Source: Nocardioides marinus
GTDB lineage: Bacteria > Pseudomonadota > Alphaproteobacteria > Rhodobacterales > Rhodobacteraceae
DNA length: 64,000 nucleotides
Assembly (NCBI GenBank): GCA_019801415.1
Contig: JAHVJD010000002.1
Location: 496,001 to 560,000, forward strand
Reading direction: 5' to 3'
The position numbers were made by a program, and so were the translations under genes. Positions 17,588 to 26,535 of the stretch are shown here, one piece after another (positions within the stretch are counted from its first letter, which is position 1; every line of letters starts with the position of its first letter). The notes under the pieces were generated by a model. It was not told where the DNA came from, did not search any database, and saw nothing but the letters and a program-made list of their open reading frames with translations.

Positions 17588-18625
17588 TCAGAAACTTGTG
17601 ATGACGGTGGCGCCGACGGACTGGAAGTTATCCATGTTCATCAGCGCCGCGGGCGCATCCGCAAGACTGATCTGATCGCCCACCAGCCGCGCCGGATCCA
17701 GTTTGCCACTGGCCACCATGTCCAGCATCGCGCCATACCGGTGCGCCTGCATACCGTGTGAGCCAAGCAATTCGATCTCCTGCCCGACGATCTTGGGCAT
17801 GGGAATCGCGGGGGACGCATGTTCGCCCAGCATCAGGCCAACCTGGATGTGCTTTCCCTGCGGTCGCAGGCACAGGATGGAGTTGGTCATGGTCACCGGA
17901 TGCCCAAGCGCATCCAGCGAGACATGCGCGCCGCCTCTCGTGAATTCCCTGATCGCCCGGGCCACGTCGGCTTCGCCGCCGTTGACGACTGCCACGGCCC
18001 CCAAGTCTCGCGCCAGATCCAGCTTGGCCGGGTCGAGATCGATGCCAATCACATTGGCCCCGGCCGCTGCCGCGATCATCACGGCCGACAGCCCGACCCC
18101 GCCGCAGCCATGCACGGCCACCCATTGTCCGGCGCTCACCTTGCCCTGATCGATCACCGCACGAAACGCCGTCGCAAAGCGGCAGCCAAGACTGGCCGCA
18201 GTCGCGAAATCCATGCTTTCGGGCAGAGACACCAGGTTCAGGTCGGCCTGATGGATGCCGACGTATTCCGCGAAGGAGCCCCAGTGGGTGAATCCGGGCT
18301 GCTCTTGGTGCAGGCACACCTGTTGCTGGCCCGCGTGGCATTCCGAACAGCTGCCGCAGCCGCAAATGAAGGGCACGGTGACCTTGTCGCCGACCTTCCA
18401 GTTGGCAACATCCTTGCCAACCGCAGCCACGACACCTGCCAGTTCGTGACCGGGAACATGCGGCAGGTCGATATCGCTGTCATGCCCCATCCACCCATGC
18501 CAGTCGCTGCGGCACACGCCTGTGGCCGCGACCTTCAGAACCACGCCATTCGGCGCCGGGGTCGGGTCGGCCACCGTGACCAGCTTTGGGGGTTCCTGGA
18601 ACTTCTCAAACAGGACAGCTTTCAT
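17588..18625 (-). CDS. Zinc-dependent alcohol dehydrogenase (MDR family)
   Basis: A 345-aa medium-chain dehydrogenase starting [13 protein letters not shown]; the frame extends 8 codons further to 18649. The catalytic zinc ligands are in GVCRSDWHG and VPGHELAG. The structural zinc loop is [17 protein letters not shown], and the Rossmann motif is HGCGGVGLS followed by IDLDPAKL, suggesting NAD(H). It oxidises an alcohol or reduces an aldehyde. A Lrp-type regulator diverges from it with a 29-bp inverted repeat between, so induction by an amino acid or its product is likely. Confidence 0.9.
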   Translation of the reverse strand: MKAVLFEKFQEPPKLVTVADPTPAPNGVVLKVAATGVCRSDWHGWMGHDSDIDLPHVPGHELAGVVAAVGKDVANWKVGDKVTVPFICGCGSCSECHAGQQQVCLHQEQPGFTHWGSFAEYVGIHQADLNLVSLPESMDFATAASLGCRFATAFRAVIDQGKVSAGQWVAVHGCGGVGLSAVMIAAAAGANVIGIDLDPAKLDLARDLGAVAVVNGGEADVARAIREFTRGGAHVSLDALGHPVTMTNSILCLRPQGKHIQVGLMLGEHASPAIPMPKIVGQEIELLGSHGMQAHRYGAMLDMVASGKLDPARLVGDQISLADAPAALMNMDNFQSVGATVITSF

Positions 18626-18692
18626 CGTGATGGGTTTCCGTTTCTGCATTTGCCTTGGGCCAAGAATAACGCCCGGCGCGGAAACAGCTTTG

Positions 18693-18721
18693 CCAAACTT
18701 GCAGTATTCACGCTAATTTGG
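18693..18721. promoter_or_regulatory. Imperfect 29-bp inverted repeat, likely Lrp operator
   Basis: CCAAACTTGC (18693-18702) and GCTAATTTGG (18712-18721) form arms matching at 8 of 10 positions, in the gap between the divergent alcohol dehydrogenase and Lrp genes. Confidence 0.4.
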
Positions 18722-18766
18722 AGCAGACCCTTTCCAAATAGCCCGCACTGACAAAGGATTCTGCCC

Positions 18767-19231
18767 TTGATCGATTTGGACGCGACGAACGCGAAAATCC
18801 TGAGCTTGCTGCAAAGCGACGGACGCATGACGAACGCGAAACTGTCCGAGAAGCTGGGCATGAGCGAAACCCCCTGCTGGCGCCGCCTGAAGCGGCTCGA
18901 GGAGGAGGGCATTATCGAAGGCTACCAGGCCAATCTGAACCGCCGCAAGCTGGGGCTGGGGGTCATGGCCTTTGTTCAGCTGCGCTGCTCTGAGCACGAT
19001 CAGGCCGCCACCGCGGAATTTCAACGGATCATCGAAACCACCCCGAACATTCTTGCCTGCCACAATACCACCGGAGCCGACGACTTCCTACTTGTCGTCG
19101 TGGCCCGGGATCTGGATGACTACAGCTCCTTCGTCGACAGTACCCTGCGCCGTCTGCCGGGTGTCACCAGCATTCGCTCGAACCTGTCACTGAAAGAGAT
19201 GAAGGCCTCAAACAAGCTACCGGTAATGTAG
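18767..19231 (+). CDS. Lrp/AsnC family transcriptional regulator
   Basis: This 154-aa protein has the AsnC helix-turn-helix (NAKLSEKLGMSETPCWRRLKRLEEEGII) followed by the RAM/AsnC ligand-binding domain (GLGVMAFVQL, NTTGADDFLLVVVARDLDDY, LPGVTSIRSN). Such regulators sense amino acids as octamers. The start is TTG at 18767, with AAAGGA upstream. It is divergent from the zinc alcohol dehydrogenase, its likely target. Confidence 0.9.
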   Translation: MIDLDATNAKILSLLQSDGRMTNAKLSEKLGMSETPCWRRLKRLEEEGIIEGYQANLNRRKLGLGVMAFVQLRCSEHDQAATAEFQRIIETTPNILACHNTTGADDFLLVVVARDLDDYSSFVDSTLRRLPGVTSIRSNLSLKEMKASNKLPVM

Positions 19232-19403
19232 GCCGCCGCGGCCCAGCCGCACCCACTGGACAGGCTTCACTGGCCCCCTAAACAACAGAAACGCCCCACA
19301 CCATTCGGCAGGGCGTTCCTGGGCGTTCGGGGATTTGATCGCGACGGCAGGCGCGCGCGTCAGGTCCGGCGCGCGATCGCCTTTCGACGGGTTCCCACCG
19401 ATG

Positions 19404-20126
19404 TCAGTTGCCCTCGGGCACCTCAATGTCGAACACCACCGAAACATTGTGGCTGAAACTCAGCTCGCCCGCCTCGATCGGCATCGCGTCGCTGCGGGCC
19501 ATCTCCATCGCCATCATCGGCCGCGGGCCACCGCCACCGCCGTGCTCCGAAATGGACCGGACCGGACCCAGCTCCATGCCCGCCACTTCGGCAAGCTGCG
19601 CAGCCTTGCGGATTGCATCCTTGACCGCCTCTCCGCGGATCTTGTCAGCAACAGCCGCCGGATCCTCCACCCCGAAGGTCAACCCCTGGAAGTTATTGGC
19701 TCCGGCCGCCAAGACCGCATCCATAACCGACCCCAGTCGATCCAGGTCGCGCACCCGCAACATCAGCGTGTTGGAGGCCTGAAAACCGGTGATCCGGCGT
19801 TTACCGCCCTCATCATACGAGCGGTCCTGGGACCAGACCGGGTGCATTGAGACATGGCGGGTCTGCATGTCTTCGGGGGCGATGCCTGCCGCCTTGAGTT
19901 CCGCGATCACTGCCGCCATCGCCTTGGAGACAGCTTGCATGGCCATGGCGGCCTCTTCCGCCTCCTCGGTCACGCCCAAAGTAATCGTCGCCAGGTCCGG
20001 CGCAACGGTCAGTGTGCTTTCGCCAGTCACGGAGATCTGGCGCAGCGGTGTACCCTCTGCCGCCGCCAGGCTGCCCGCGCTCATCGACAGCATCAAAGCC
20101 GCTGCCAGAAGTGTCTTTGCCTTCAT
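19404..20126 (-). CDS. SIMPL domain-containing periplasmic protein (DUF541)
   Basis: A 240-aa protein whose ATG at 20126 has an AGGAGC SD and starts a signal peptide (MKAKTLLAAALMLSMSAGSLAAAEG). The mature part reads ISVTGESTLTVAPDLATITLGV, the hallmark of SIMPL/DUF541 proteins, and continues with GFQASNTLMLRVRDLDRLG and the C-terminal VVFDIEV strand. Related periplasmic proteins are linked to oxidative or envelope stress. It is monocistronic and divergent from the large Ala/Pro-rich gene. Confidence 0.9.
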   Translation of the reverse strand: MKAKTLLAAALMLSMSAGSLAAAEGTPLRQISVTGESTLTVAPDLATITLGVTEEAEEAAMAMQAVSKAMAAVIAELKAAGIAPEDMQTRHVSMHPVWSQDRSYDEGGKRRITGFQASNTLMLRVRDLDRLGSVMDAVLAAGANNFQGLTFGVEDPAAVADKIRGEAVKDAIRKAAQLAEVAGMELGPVRSISEHGGGGGPRPMMAMEMARSDAMPIEAGELSFSHNVSVVFDIEVPEGN

Positions 20127-20272
20127 GCTAAAAAGCTCCTCTTGCAATGCCCCTAGATGGGGGTGGCAATCCCCCGCTCGCAAGCCCCCGCGCCTGTCTT
20201 TTCCTTTCACTCGGCGGGTTCCTGCTTTATGGTTCGCGCAAAAGAACGGGCATGGCGGGCAGGCCCGGAGCT

Positions 20273-23200
20273 ATGGAATTGGATGGTTTGACTCAGGGCA
20301 TGAAACCGGCATTTGCGCTTTCGCTTTCCTCAGAGGGTATTGCATTGTTCCACCGCGCTGCAGATGGCTGGCGCGACGTGGGCCGGACCGCGTTTGACAA
20401 TGAGGACCTGCCAAAGGCGCTGGCAGCGCTGCGTGCCGATGCCCTGCGACTGGAGCCGGACGGCCTGTATTGCAAGCTGATCCTGCCGCGCGACCAGATC
20501 CGCTACCTGACGGTGGAAACCGGCGAGGTCGACGAGGACGCGCGGCTGGCGGCAGCGCGTCAGGCCCTGGAAGGCGCCACCCCCTACGCGGTTGAGGAAC
20601 TGGCCTATGACATCTCGGCAGACGGTCCGCGCACGCATGTTGCTGCAGTCGCGCTGGAAACCCTCGACGAGGCTGAAACCTTCGCGGTGGAGCATGACTT
20701 CGGTCCGGTGAGCTTCGTCTCGCAGCCATCCAAGGCGCAGGGGGACGGTTTCCGCGGGGAGCCCTTCTTTGGCACCACACGGGCCATACGTGGAACCGAG
20801 GTGACCCCCGACACGGCGCCGGTCACGGTCGTCGGCCCCGCTCACCTCCCGGCTTTCGCCTCTGCTGCGCCCAAGGACGAGCCGACGCAGGCGCCACCGG
20901 CCACCCCGCATGGTCCGTCATCGGCCGCCACCGAGACAGCCGCTGCAAAAGTCGCCACGGCTGACGGCGCGCACGCTGCGCAGCTGGACGAAGAGGATAC
21001 CGCGCTGGAGCTGGAAGTCAGCCCGGCCCTTGACCTCGAGCCGGAACTTGACCTGGAACCCGCCTTGAAGGCGGCGGAAGACCCGGCGGCGTTTGATCCG
21101 CAGGAAGGCAGCGAGGACGGTCCGAAGACAGGTGGGGCACCTGCCGAGACAAAGCGTCCGCAACCTGCTGCTGAAAAGGCGGCGGATGAACAGCACCCTG
21201 CCGAGGCGGACAAAACGACCGAGACCACGGCTGCGACGGCGGCGGCAGAGACCGCGACAGCGGCAGCGGCAGACAAGGGGCGCCCGCCCGAGGCCGCCGA
21301 CCCGAACAAAAAAGAGCCCACCGAGAAAAAGGCTGGCAAGGCCATCGAACACAAGGCGGCCCCGGCGAGCACCGCGGCAGAGGAAAAGCCTGCACCGGTG
21401 GTCCCGCCTGCCCCGCCGGTCAAGCCTGTTGCCTCCGGGGCCGACACACCCGATCCGCAAACTGCCTTTGCGTCCCGCCGCACACGCGCCGATGCACCCG
21501 CGCCCAAACCCGCGCCCGCAACCGCGGTGCCGGTCCCGCCACCTGGCGCCGTAAAGCCGCTGATGGCAAAGCCCGACGAAAGCGGGGAAAATCAGGATGG
21601 TGCAAAGGCTGCCAAAGCGTCCGCTGCAGCTCCCATCATCGCGCCTGCGAAAAAGGTGCCAGCGGCGCCCGCCGCCACCCTGCCCCCTGCTCCGGCAGCG
21701 CCCTCCTCTGCTGCAAAGACGGCGGCCCAGCCCGTAGCCGCGACCTCCCACAGCCAGCCCGACAAGGCGCGTGGCAAGCCGAAGTTTCTGGGTGTCATTC
21801 TGACCGCCTTTTTGCTGCTGTTCATGGCCACGGTTGCGGTCTGGGCGGTTTATGGCAGTGGCGACTTCTGGTCCGATCAGCCAGCGCCGGACAGTCCGGA
21901 CGCGCCAGCAGCCAGCCCGGACGGTGCCGAAGCGCCGGATGAAAACGGCAACGCAGGCTCCACGCCGCTGCCGGATGGCCAGGGCGGCGAGGAGGTGCCT
22001 GCCATTGCCCCCCAGGTCAGCGTGCTACCGGACCAGCCCGACCCAGGCGTGCGGGAGATCATCCCGCAACCGCCGGAAACAACCGCCGCGCCCCTCGACG
22101 CAGACGCCCCCGAGCCGTTGCCCGCGGAAACCGCATCGGCAGAGCAGCTGGAAACCGATGCCGCCGACCCCAGCCCCGAAGACGAGGCCGCAGCGGATGG
22201 CGTCGACCTGCCCGAGGAGGGCACCGAAAGCGCCTTTGTGGACACCGCCACACTGACACCAGAGCAAGATCAGCCCGAACAGGACCCGGCAGCCCCGGGT
22301 CCTGACGCGGTTTCAGAGGCCGAAACCGCTGGCCTGACCGAGACAGCGGACAGCACATCGCTGGACCCGCTTGCCGCCGCGGCCCGCTATGCCGCGACCG
22401 GGGTCTGGCCGACCTCTCCCGCAATGGAAGACGCGCCGCAGGCCGTGGCGCTCGACCAGCTCTACACCGCTTCCATCGATCAGATTGATCTGGCGGCCGA
22501 CGCGGTGGCCCTGCCTCAGGCTGGCAGCTTCGAGGCCGACCTCGAACCCGCCGCAGTGGCCTCCCCCGCAGCCGCGGGACGGGCCTACGAGCTGGACGCA
22601 CGCGGCCTCGTCAAGGCCACGCCCGAGGGAACGCTGAACCCCGACGGGGTCATGGTCTACCTCGGCCGCCCGCAAAAGGTGCCCCCCGCAGCTCCTGATC
22701 GCAGCGATCCGGATGCCGAAGCGCTGGCCGAAGCGGTTGCCCGCAATCAACTTCTGTCGCAACTGCGGCCCAAGTCGCGGCCCGAAGACCTGGCCGAGCG
22801 CATCGAACGCTCGCAGCTGGGCGGGTTCAGCCGGGAGGAACTGGCGCGCGTCCGCCCTAAGCCGCGCCCGCCCAGCCTGAAGCCCGCGAATGAGAACCAA
22901 TTGCCGGTGACCGAACAGGCCGTGGGCACCTCCGTGGTGCCCCGCAGCCGCCCCTCGAACTTCGCCAACCTGGTGGACCGGGCGCGGCGGAACTCCCAGA
23001 ACGACGCCAGCCGGACCGCCGCCGCAGTGCCTGCCAGCGCCGCCGCTGCCCCGCCCCGGATACCGACCACCGCCTCTGTTGCCCGCCGCGCCACCGTTTC
23101 CGGCGCGATCAACCTGCGCAAGATCAACCTCATCGGCGTTTACGGCACGGCCTCCAACCGCAGCGCACTCGTTCGTCTGCCCTCCGGGCGCTACAAGAAG

Positions 23201-23311
23201 GTGCAGGTCGGCGACCGCATCGACGGCGGTCGCATCATCGCCATCGGCGACGGGCAGCTGCAATACCAAAAGGGCGGCCGCAATCGCACCCTGACCATGC
23301 CCAAGGGTTGA
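20273..23311 (+). CDS. Large Ala/Pro-rich single-pass membrane protein with PilP-like C-terminus
   Basis: About 1012 aa from ATG 20273; ATG 20252 or ATG 20300 are alternatives, none with an ideal SD. Residues 1-140 form a folded domain resembling the start of a pilus-assembly ATPase-like protein (FALSLSSEGIALFHRA, LPRDQIRYLTVETGEVDEDARLAAARQ). Long Ala/Pro/Glu-rich low-complexity stretches surround one membrane helix near 504-526. The last 70 residues (GAINLRKINLIGVYGTASNR, VRLPSGRYKKVQVGDRIDGG) look like a PilP/GspC-type domain. No pilus or secretion genes are adjacent. Function unknown. Confidence 0.75.
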   Translation: MELDGLTQGMKPAFALSLSSEGIALFHRAADGWRDVGRTAFDNEDLPKALAALRADALRLEPDGLYCKLILPRDQIRYLTVETGEVDEDARLAAARQALEGATPYAVEELAYDISADGPRTHVAAVALETLDEAETFAVEHDFGPVSFVSQPSKAQGDGFRGEPFFGTTRAIRGTEVTPDTAPVTVVGPAHLPAFASAAPKDEPTQAPPATPHGPSSAATETAAAKVATADGAHAAQLDEEDTALELEVSPALDLEPELDLEPALKAAEDPAAFDPQEGSEDGPKTGGAPAETKRPQPAAEKAADEQHPAEADKTTETTAATAAAETATAAAADKGRPPEAADPNKKEPTEKKAGKAIEHKAAPASTAAEEKPAPVVPPAPPVKPVASGADTPDPQTAFASRRTRADAPAPKPAPATAVPVPPPGAVKPLMAKPDESGENQDGAKAAKASAAAPIIAPAKKVPAAPAATLPPAPAAPSSAAKTAAQPVAATSHSQPDKARGKPKFLGVILTAFLLLFMATVAVWAVYGSGDFWSDQPAPDSPDAPAASPDGAEAPDENGNAGSTPLPDGQGGEEVPAIAPQVSVLPDQPDPGVREIIPQPPETTAAPLDADAPEPLPAETASAEQLETDAADPSPEDEAAADGVDLPEEGTESAFVDTATLTPEQDQPEQDPAAPGPDAVSEAETAGLTETADSTSLDPLAAAARYAATGVWPTSPAMEDAPQAVALDQLYTASIDQIDLAADAVALPQAGSFEADLEPAAVASPAAAGRAYELDARGLVKATPEGTLNPDGVMVYLGRPQKVPPAAPDRSDPDAEALAEAVARNQLLSQLRPKSRPEDLAERIERSQLGGFSREELARVRPKPRPPSLKPANENQLPVTEQAVGTSVVPRSRPSNFANLVDRARRNSQNDASRTAAAVPASAAAAPPRIPTTASVARRATVSGAINLRKINLIGVYGTASNRSALVRLPSGRYKKVQVGDRIDGGRIIAIGDGQLQYQKGGRNRTLTMPKG

Positions 23312-23330
23312 GCCCCACCACCGGACACAG

Positions 23331-23359
23331 AAAATCCGGACCCGTGAAACGGGCCCGGA
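23331..23359 (-). terminator. Rho-independent terminator of hpd
   Basis: A stem of about 10 bp (TCCGG-A-CCCGT with ACGGG-C-CCGGA, one mismatch, GAA loop) is followed on the minus strand by TTTTC. It may also serve the gene ending at 23311. Confidence 0.6.
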
Positions 23360-23386
23360 CCAGTTGGCTTCCAGTGCGCCTTCAGC

Positions 23387-24487
23387 TTATTCGGCGGCCT
23401 GGATTTCCCCATTGTTGATCTGTTCCTGTTCGATGGATTCGAACAGCGCCTTGAAGTTCCCCTCGCCAAAGCCGTCATCACCCTTGCGCTGGATGAACTC
23501 AAAGAAGATCGGTCCGATCACGGTCTTCGAGAAGATCTGCAGCAGGATCTTGGTTTCGCCACCATCGACCACGCCTTCGCCGTCGATCAGGATCCCGTGT
23601 TTCTTCATCCGGTCGATCGGCTCTTCATGGCCGACCACGCGATCCTTCGACATCTCGTAGTAGGCGTCATTGGGACCGGGCATGAATTTCAGCCCCTTTT
23701 CCGCGATCGCATCGGTGCTGGCATAGATGTCGTTGGTCCCGACCGCGATATGCTGAATTCCCTCGCCATTGTACTTGTTCAGGTAGGCGACGATCTGGCC
23801 GGTCTCACCGCGGTCTTCGTTGATCGGGATGCGGATGCGGCCGCAGGGCGAGGTCAAGGCGCGGCTCAGCAGGCCGGTGTATTTGCCCTGAATGTCAAAG
23901 AAACGGATTTCCTTGAAGTTGAACAGGTCGCCGTAGAACTTGAACCACTTGTCCATGTTGCCCTTGTAGACGTTGTGGGTCAGGTGATCGAGGTAGAAGA
24001 ACCCGTCGCCACGCGGCTTGGACTGGGCGGTCCATTCGAATTCCTCGTTATAGGGCGAGGTCTCATAATACTGGTCGATGAAGTAGATCAGCGAGCCGCC
24101 GATGCCCTTGATCGCGGGCACGTTCATGGTCTTGCCCGGGCCGTCATAGGGCTCGGCGCCCTTGGACACCGCATGATCGTAGGCTTTCTGCGCATCCACC
24201 ACGCGCCAGCCCATGGAGGGTGCACAGGGGCCGTGCTCCTCGACAAATTTGGCGGCAAAACTGTCTGGATCGGCATTGAGGATGTAGGTCACATCGCCCT
24301 GCTGCCACAATTCAACCAGTGGCTGATCCTTGCGGTGGCCCACCAGTGCGTAGCCCATCCGGGTGAACAGGTCGCGCAGCTCCTGCGGTTCGGGGCTGGC
24401 GAATTCGACGAATTCGAAACCGTCGGTGCCAGCGGGGTTCTCGGGCGTGATTTCGGATTTCGGGGCGTTGTGCGGGAACGGACCCAT
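23387..24487 (-). CDS. hpd: 4-hydroxyphenylpyruvate dioxygenase
   Basis: A 366-aa Fe(II) enzyme that converts 4-hydroxyphenylpyruvate to homogentisate in tyrosine breakdown. The three iron-ligand regions are present: LDHLTHNVYKG, EGIQHIAVGTND and GPIFFEFIQRKGDDGFGEGNF. That last string also holds the family C-terminal motif. ATG 24487 follows a GGAGGA SD; the frame extends upstream but without family similarity. No homogentisate dioxygenase gene is next to it. A divergent Lrp-type regulator begins about 150 bp away and is its probable controller. Confidence 0.96.
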   Translation of the reverse strand: MGPFPHNAPKSEITPENPAGTDGFEFVEFASPEPQELRDLFTRMGYALVGHRKDQPLVELWQQGDVTYILNADPDSFAAKFVEEHGPCAPSMGWRVVDAQKAYDHAVSKGAEPYDGPGKTMNVPAIKGIGGSLIYFIDQYYETSPYNEEFEWTAQSKPRGDGFFYLDHLTHNVYKGNMDKWFKFYGDLFNFKEIRFFDIQGKYTGLLSRALTSPCGRIRIPINEDRGETGQIVAYLNKYNGEGIQHIAVGTNDIYASTDAIAEKGLKFMPGPNDAYYEMSKDRVVGHEEPIDRMKKHGILIDGEGVVDGGETKILLQIFSKTVIGPIFFEFIQRKGDDGFGEGNFKALFESIEQEQINNGEIQAAE

Positions 24488-24639
24488 GACGTGTCTCCTC
24501 CATTGATTGCGTGGGGACAGATGATTGCTGCATCCAGAATATCGCATTGCAGACACGGGTTCTCCGCATTCTGTCGCATTCATTTGTTGAAACGCGCAGT
24601 GTTTTGACACATTTTGGGCAAATGAAGGAAAATTCACGC

Positions 24640-25095
24640 ATGCTTGATCCAACCGACACGCGGCTGCTTGCCGCGCTTCAGGACAACGCGCATCTGACAG
24701 CGCAGGACCTGGGGGAATTGTTGAACCTGTCGCCCAGCCAGGCCGGGCGACGGCGGCAGCGGCTGGAGGCGGAGGGCTTCATCCAGGGGTACGCGGCCCG
24801 GCTTGACCCGGCCAAGCTGGGGCTGGCAGTGCAGAGTTTCGTGCAGGTTCACCTTGGCAGCCACGGCCCGGAACAGTCGCAAAGCTTTGCCCGGCTGGTG
24901 GCCACTCAACCTGAAATCACCTCAGCCTGGACAATGACCGGAGAGGCCGACTACCTGCTGCGAGTCTATTGCGCGGATTTGCAGGCGTTGAACACTCTCA
25001 TCCATGATATCCTGCTGCCGCACCCTGCCGTTTCACGGGTGCAGAGCCAGATCGTCATGGCGCAATTAAAGCGGGACGCACCGCTGCCGACTTAA
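24640..25095 (+). CDS. Lrp/AsnC family transcriptional regulator, divergent from hpd
   Basis: A 151-aa regulator: helix-turn-helix TAQDLGELLNLSPSQAGRRRQRLEAEGFI, then the AsnC ligand domain (GLAVQSFVQVHLG, TMTGEADYLLRVYCADLQAL, HPAVSRVQSQIVM). ATG 24640 is preceded by AAGGAA; ATG 24622 is also possible. Its divergent position next to hpd suggests control of tyrosine catabolism, with tyrosine or phenylalanine as the likely effector. Confidence 0.88.
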   Translation: MLDPTDTRLLAALQDNAHLTAQDLGELLNLSPSQAGRRRQRLEAEGFIQGYAARLDPAKLGLAVQSFVQVHLGSHGPEQSQSFARLVATQPEITSAWTMTGEADYLLRVYCADLQALNTLIHDILLPHPAVSRVQSQIVMAQLKRDAPLPT

Positions 25096-25147
25096 CGTTC
25101 GGGGAAGGATTTCCAGATACAACGGCGCCCAAGGCCAATTGCAGCAA

Positions 25148-26380
25148 ATGGGATATGCCGTGTCTTTTATCGACCGCCGCGTGGAAACGCGGCCAACCAG
25201 TGGTGAGGCGCCCTTTGGCCTTCATGAGGTTTTCTTCTCCCGCACTGACAGCCGCGGCGTCATTCAGGCGGGAAACTATGTCTTCCGCCGGGTCGGTGCC
25301 TATGACTGGGAAGAGCTGATCGGTGCCCCGCACAAGCTGATCCGTCATCCCGACATGCCCAAAGGCGTGTTCTCGCTTTTCTGGGAGACCATCCAGCGCG
25401 GCGAGACCATCGGCGCCTATGTGAAAAACAAGGCCAAGGATGGCCTGTACTACTGGGTTTTCGCGGTGGTCGCGCCCTGTGGCGAAGGCTATCTTTCGGC
25501 CCGCATCAAGCCCAGCAGCAAGCTGTTCGAAGAGGTGCGCGGACTGTACAAACAGATGCGCAAGCTGGAACTGGACGAAGGTCTGAGCCCAGAAGAGAGC
25601 GCCGGCTACCTGATGGAATGGCTGCATGGGCAAGGCTATGAGGATTACGAACAGTTTGCCACCCACGCGCTGAGCCAGGAGCTTCTGGCGCGTGACCGTG
25701 GACTGGGCAATCAGCCCCAACCGCGCATTCAGGAACTGACCAACATGCTGCGCAAGGCCGAAGCGCTGGCCGAAGAGACAGACGGTCTGATCTCCGATTT
25801 CGACGCCATGCACACGATTCCGCACAACCTGCGGGTCCTTGCCTCGCGGATCGAACCCTCGGGCGGACCGGTTACCGTGCTGTCGCAGAACTACGGATCG
25901 ATGTCGCGACAGATGTCGGACTGGTTCGGTGCCCATGTGATGGGAGAGGACAGCAACTTTGCCACCATCAAGTCGTCGGTGACCGGCAGCCTGTTCATCG
26001 AAGGGCTCGCGCGCATCCTGATCGACTGTGACACCCAGCTGCAGCAGGAACGCCGCGGCCTCGGCGAGATCGACATGGAGGCCGAGCGGCGCATCCTTGG
26101 GGACCTGGTGTCCTCTCAGGTGGCAAAGGCAAAGGCCTGCATGCGCGAGGTGGATGAAGAAGCCGCGCGGATCACCGGCGCCTGCCAGATCATGCATCGG
26201 CATTTTCTCGGCCTCAGCTCCACCCGTGTCCTTCTGAAGATCGAAAGCGCGCGTTTGACTGCCTCCGGGGAAACCCTGGCTGACATCATTGACCAGCTCG
26301 GCGGTTTCCAGGAGCGGATCTCGCAGCGGCTGGACCGGATCGGCAAGCTGAGCGAGGACATTCGCCAACCCGACCAGTAA
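25148..26380 (+). CDS. PAS domain protein, Aer-like sensor without a recognisable MCP signalling tip
   Basis: About 410 aa (TTG 25139 is a possible earlier start). The N-terminal 20-130 segment is a PAS domain of the Aer type: FFSRTDSRGVIQAGNYVF, WEELIGAPHKLIRHPDMPKG, AYVKNKAKDGLYYWVFAVV. Residues from about 195 onward are helical and lack membrane helices and the MCP hairpin tip. This could be a cytoplasmic redox or energy-taxis sensor. No che genes are adjacent, so the partner is unknown. Confidence 0.8.
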   Translation: MGYAVSFIDRRVETRPTSGEAPFGLHEVFFSRTDSRGVIQAGNYVFRRVGAYDWEELIGAPHKLIRHPDMPKGVFSLFWETIQRGETIGAYVKNKAKDGLYYWVFAVVAPCGEGYLSARIKPSSKLFEEVRGLYKQMRKLELDEGLSPEESAGYLMEWLHGQGYEDYEQFATHALSQELLARDRGLGNQPQPRIQELTNMLRKAEALAEETDGLISDFDAMHTIPHNLRVLASRIEPSGGPVTVLSQNYGSMSRQMSDWFGAHVMGEDSNFATIKSSVTGSLFIEGLARILIDCDTQLQQERRGLGEIDMEAERRILGDLVSSQVAKAKACMREVDEEAARITGACQIMHRHFLGLSSTRVLLKIESARLTASGETLADIIDQLGGFQERISQRLDRIGKLSEDIRQPDQ

Positions 26381-26535
26381 GCCAGCAAGGCTATCATCAG
26401 CGTTGCGCGCACACGGGCTTGGCCCCGTGTGCCTGTTGCCGGGCAGAGCGCCCGGCGGCGCCGGATTGCCCTATTTTGGTCCGGCACGTGGCAAGCCCAT
26501 TGCCAAGCCCCCGGCCCGCTTGCGATACCTGATAC

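Noticed and set aside
19232-19403. Terminator hairpin downstream of the SIMPL gene
   Set aside because: AACGCCC/GGGCGTT arms are present but the loop is long and no T-run follows; too weak to list.
24488-24639. Lrp operator from GCATT repeats between hpd and its divergent regulator
   Set aside because: Three GCATT copies exist but without clear symmetry or regular spacing, so no site could be defined.
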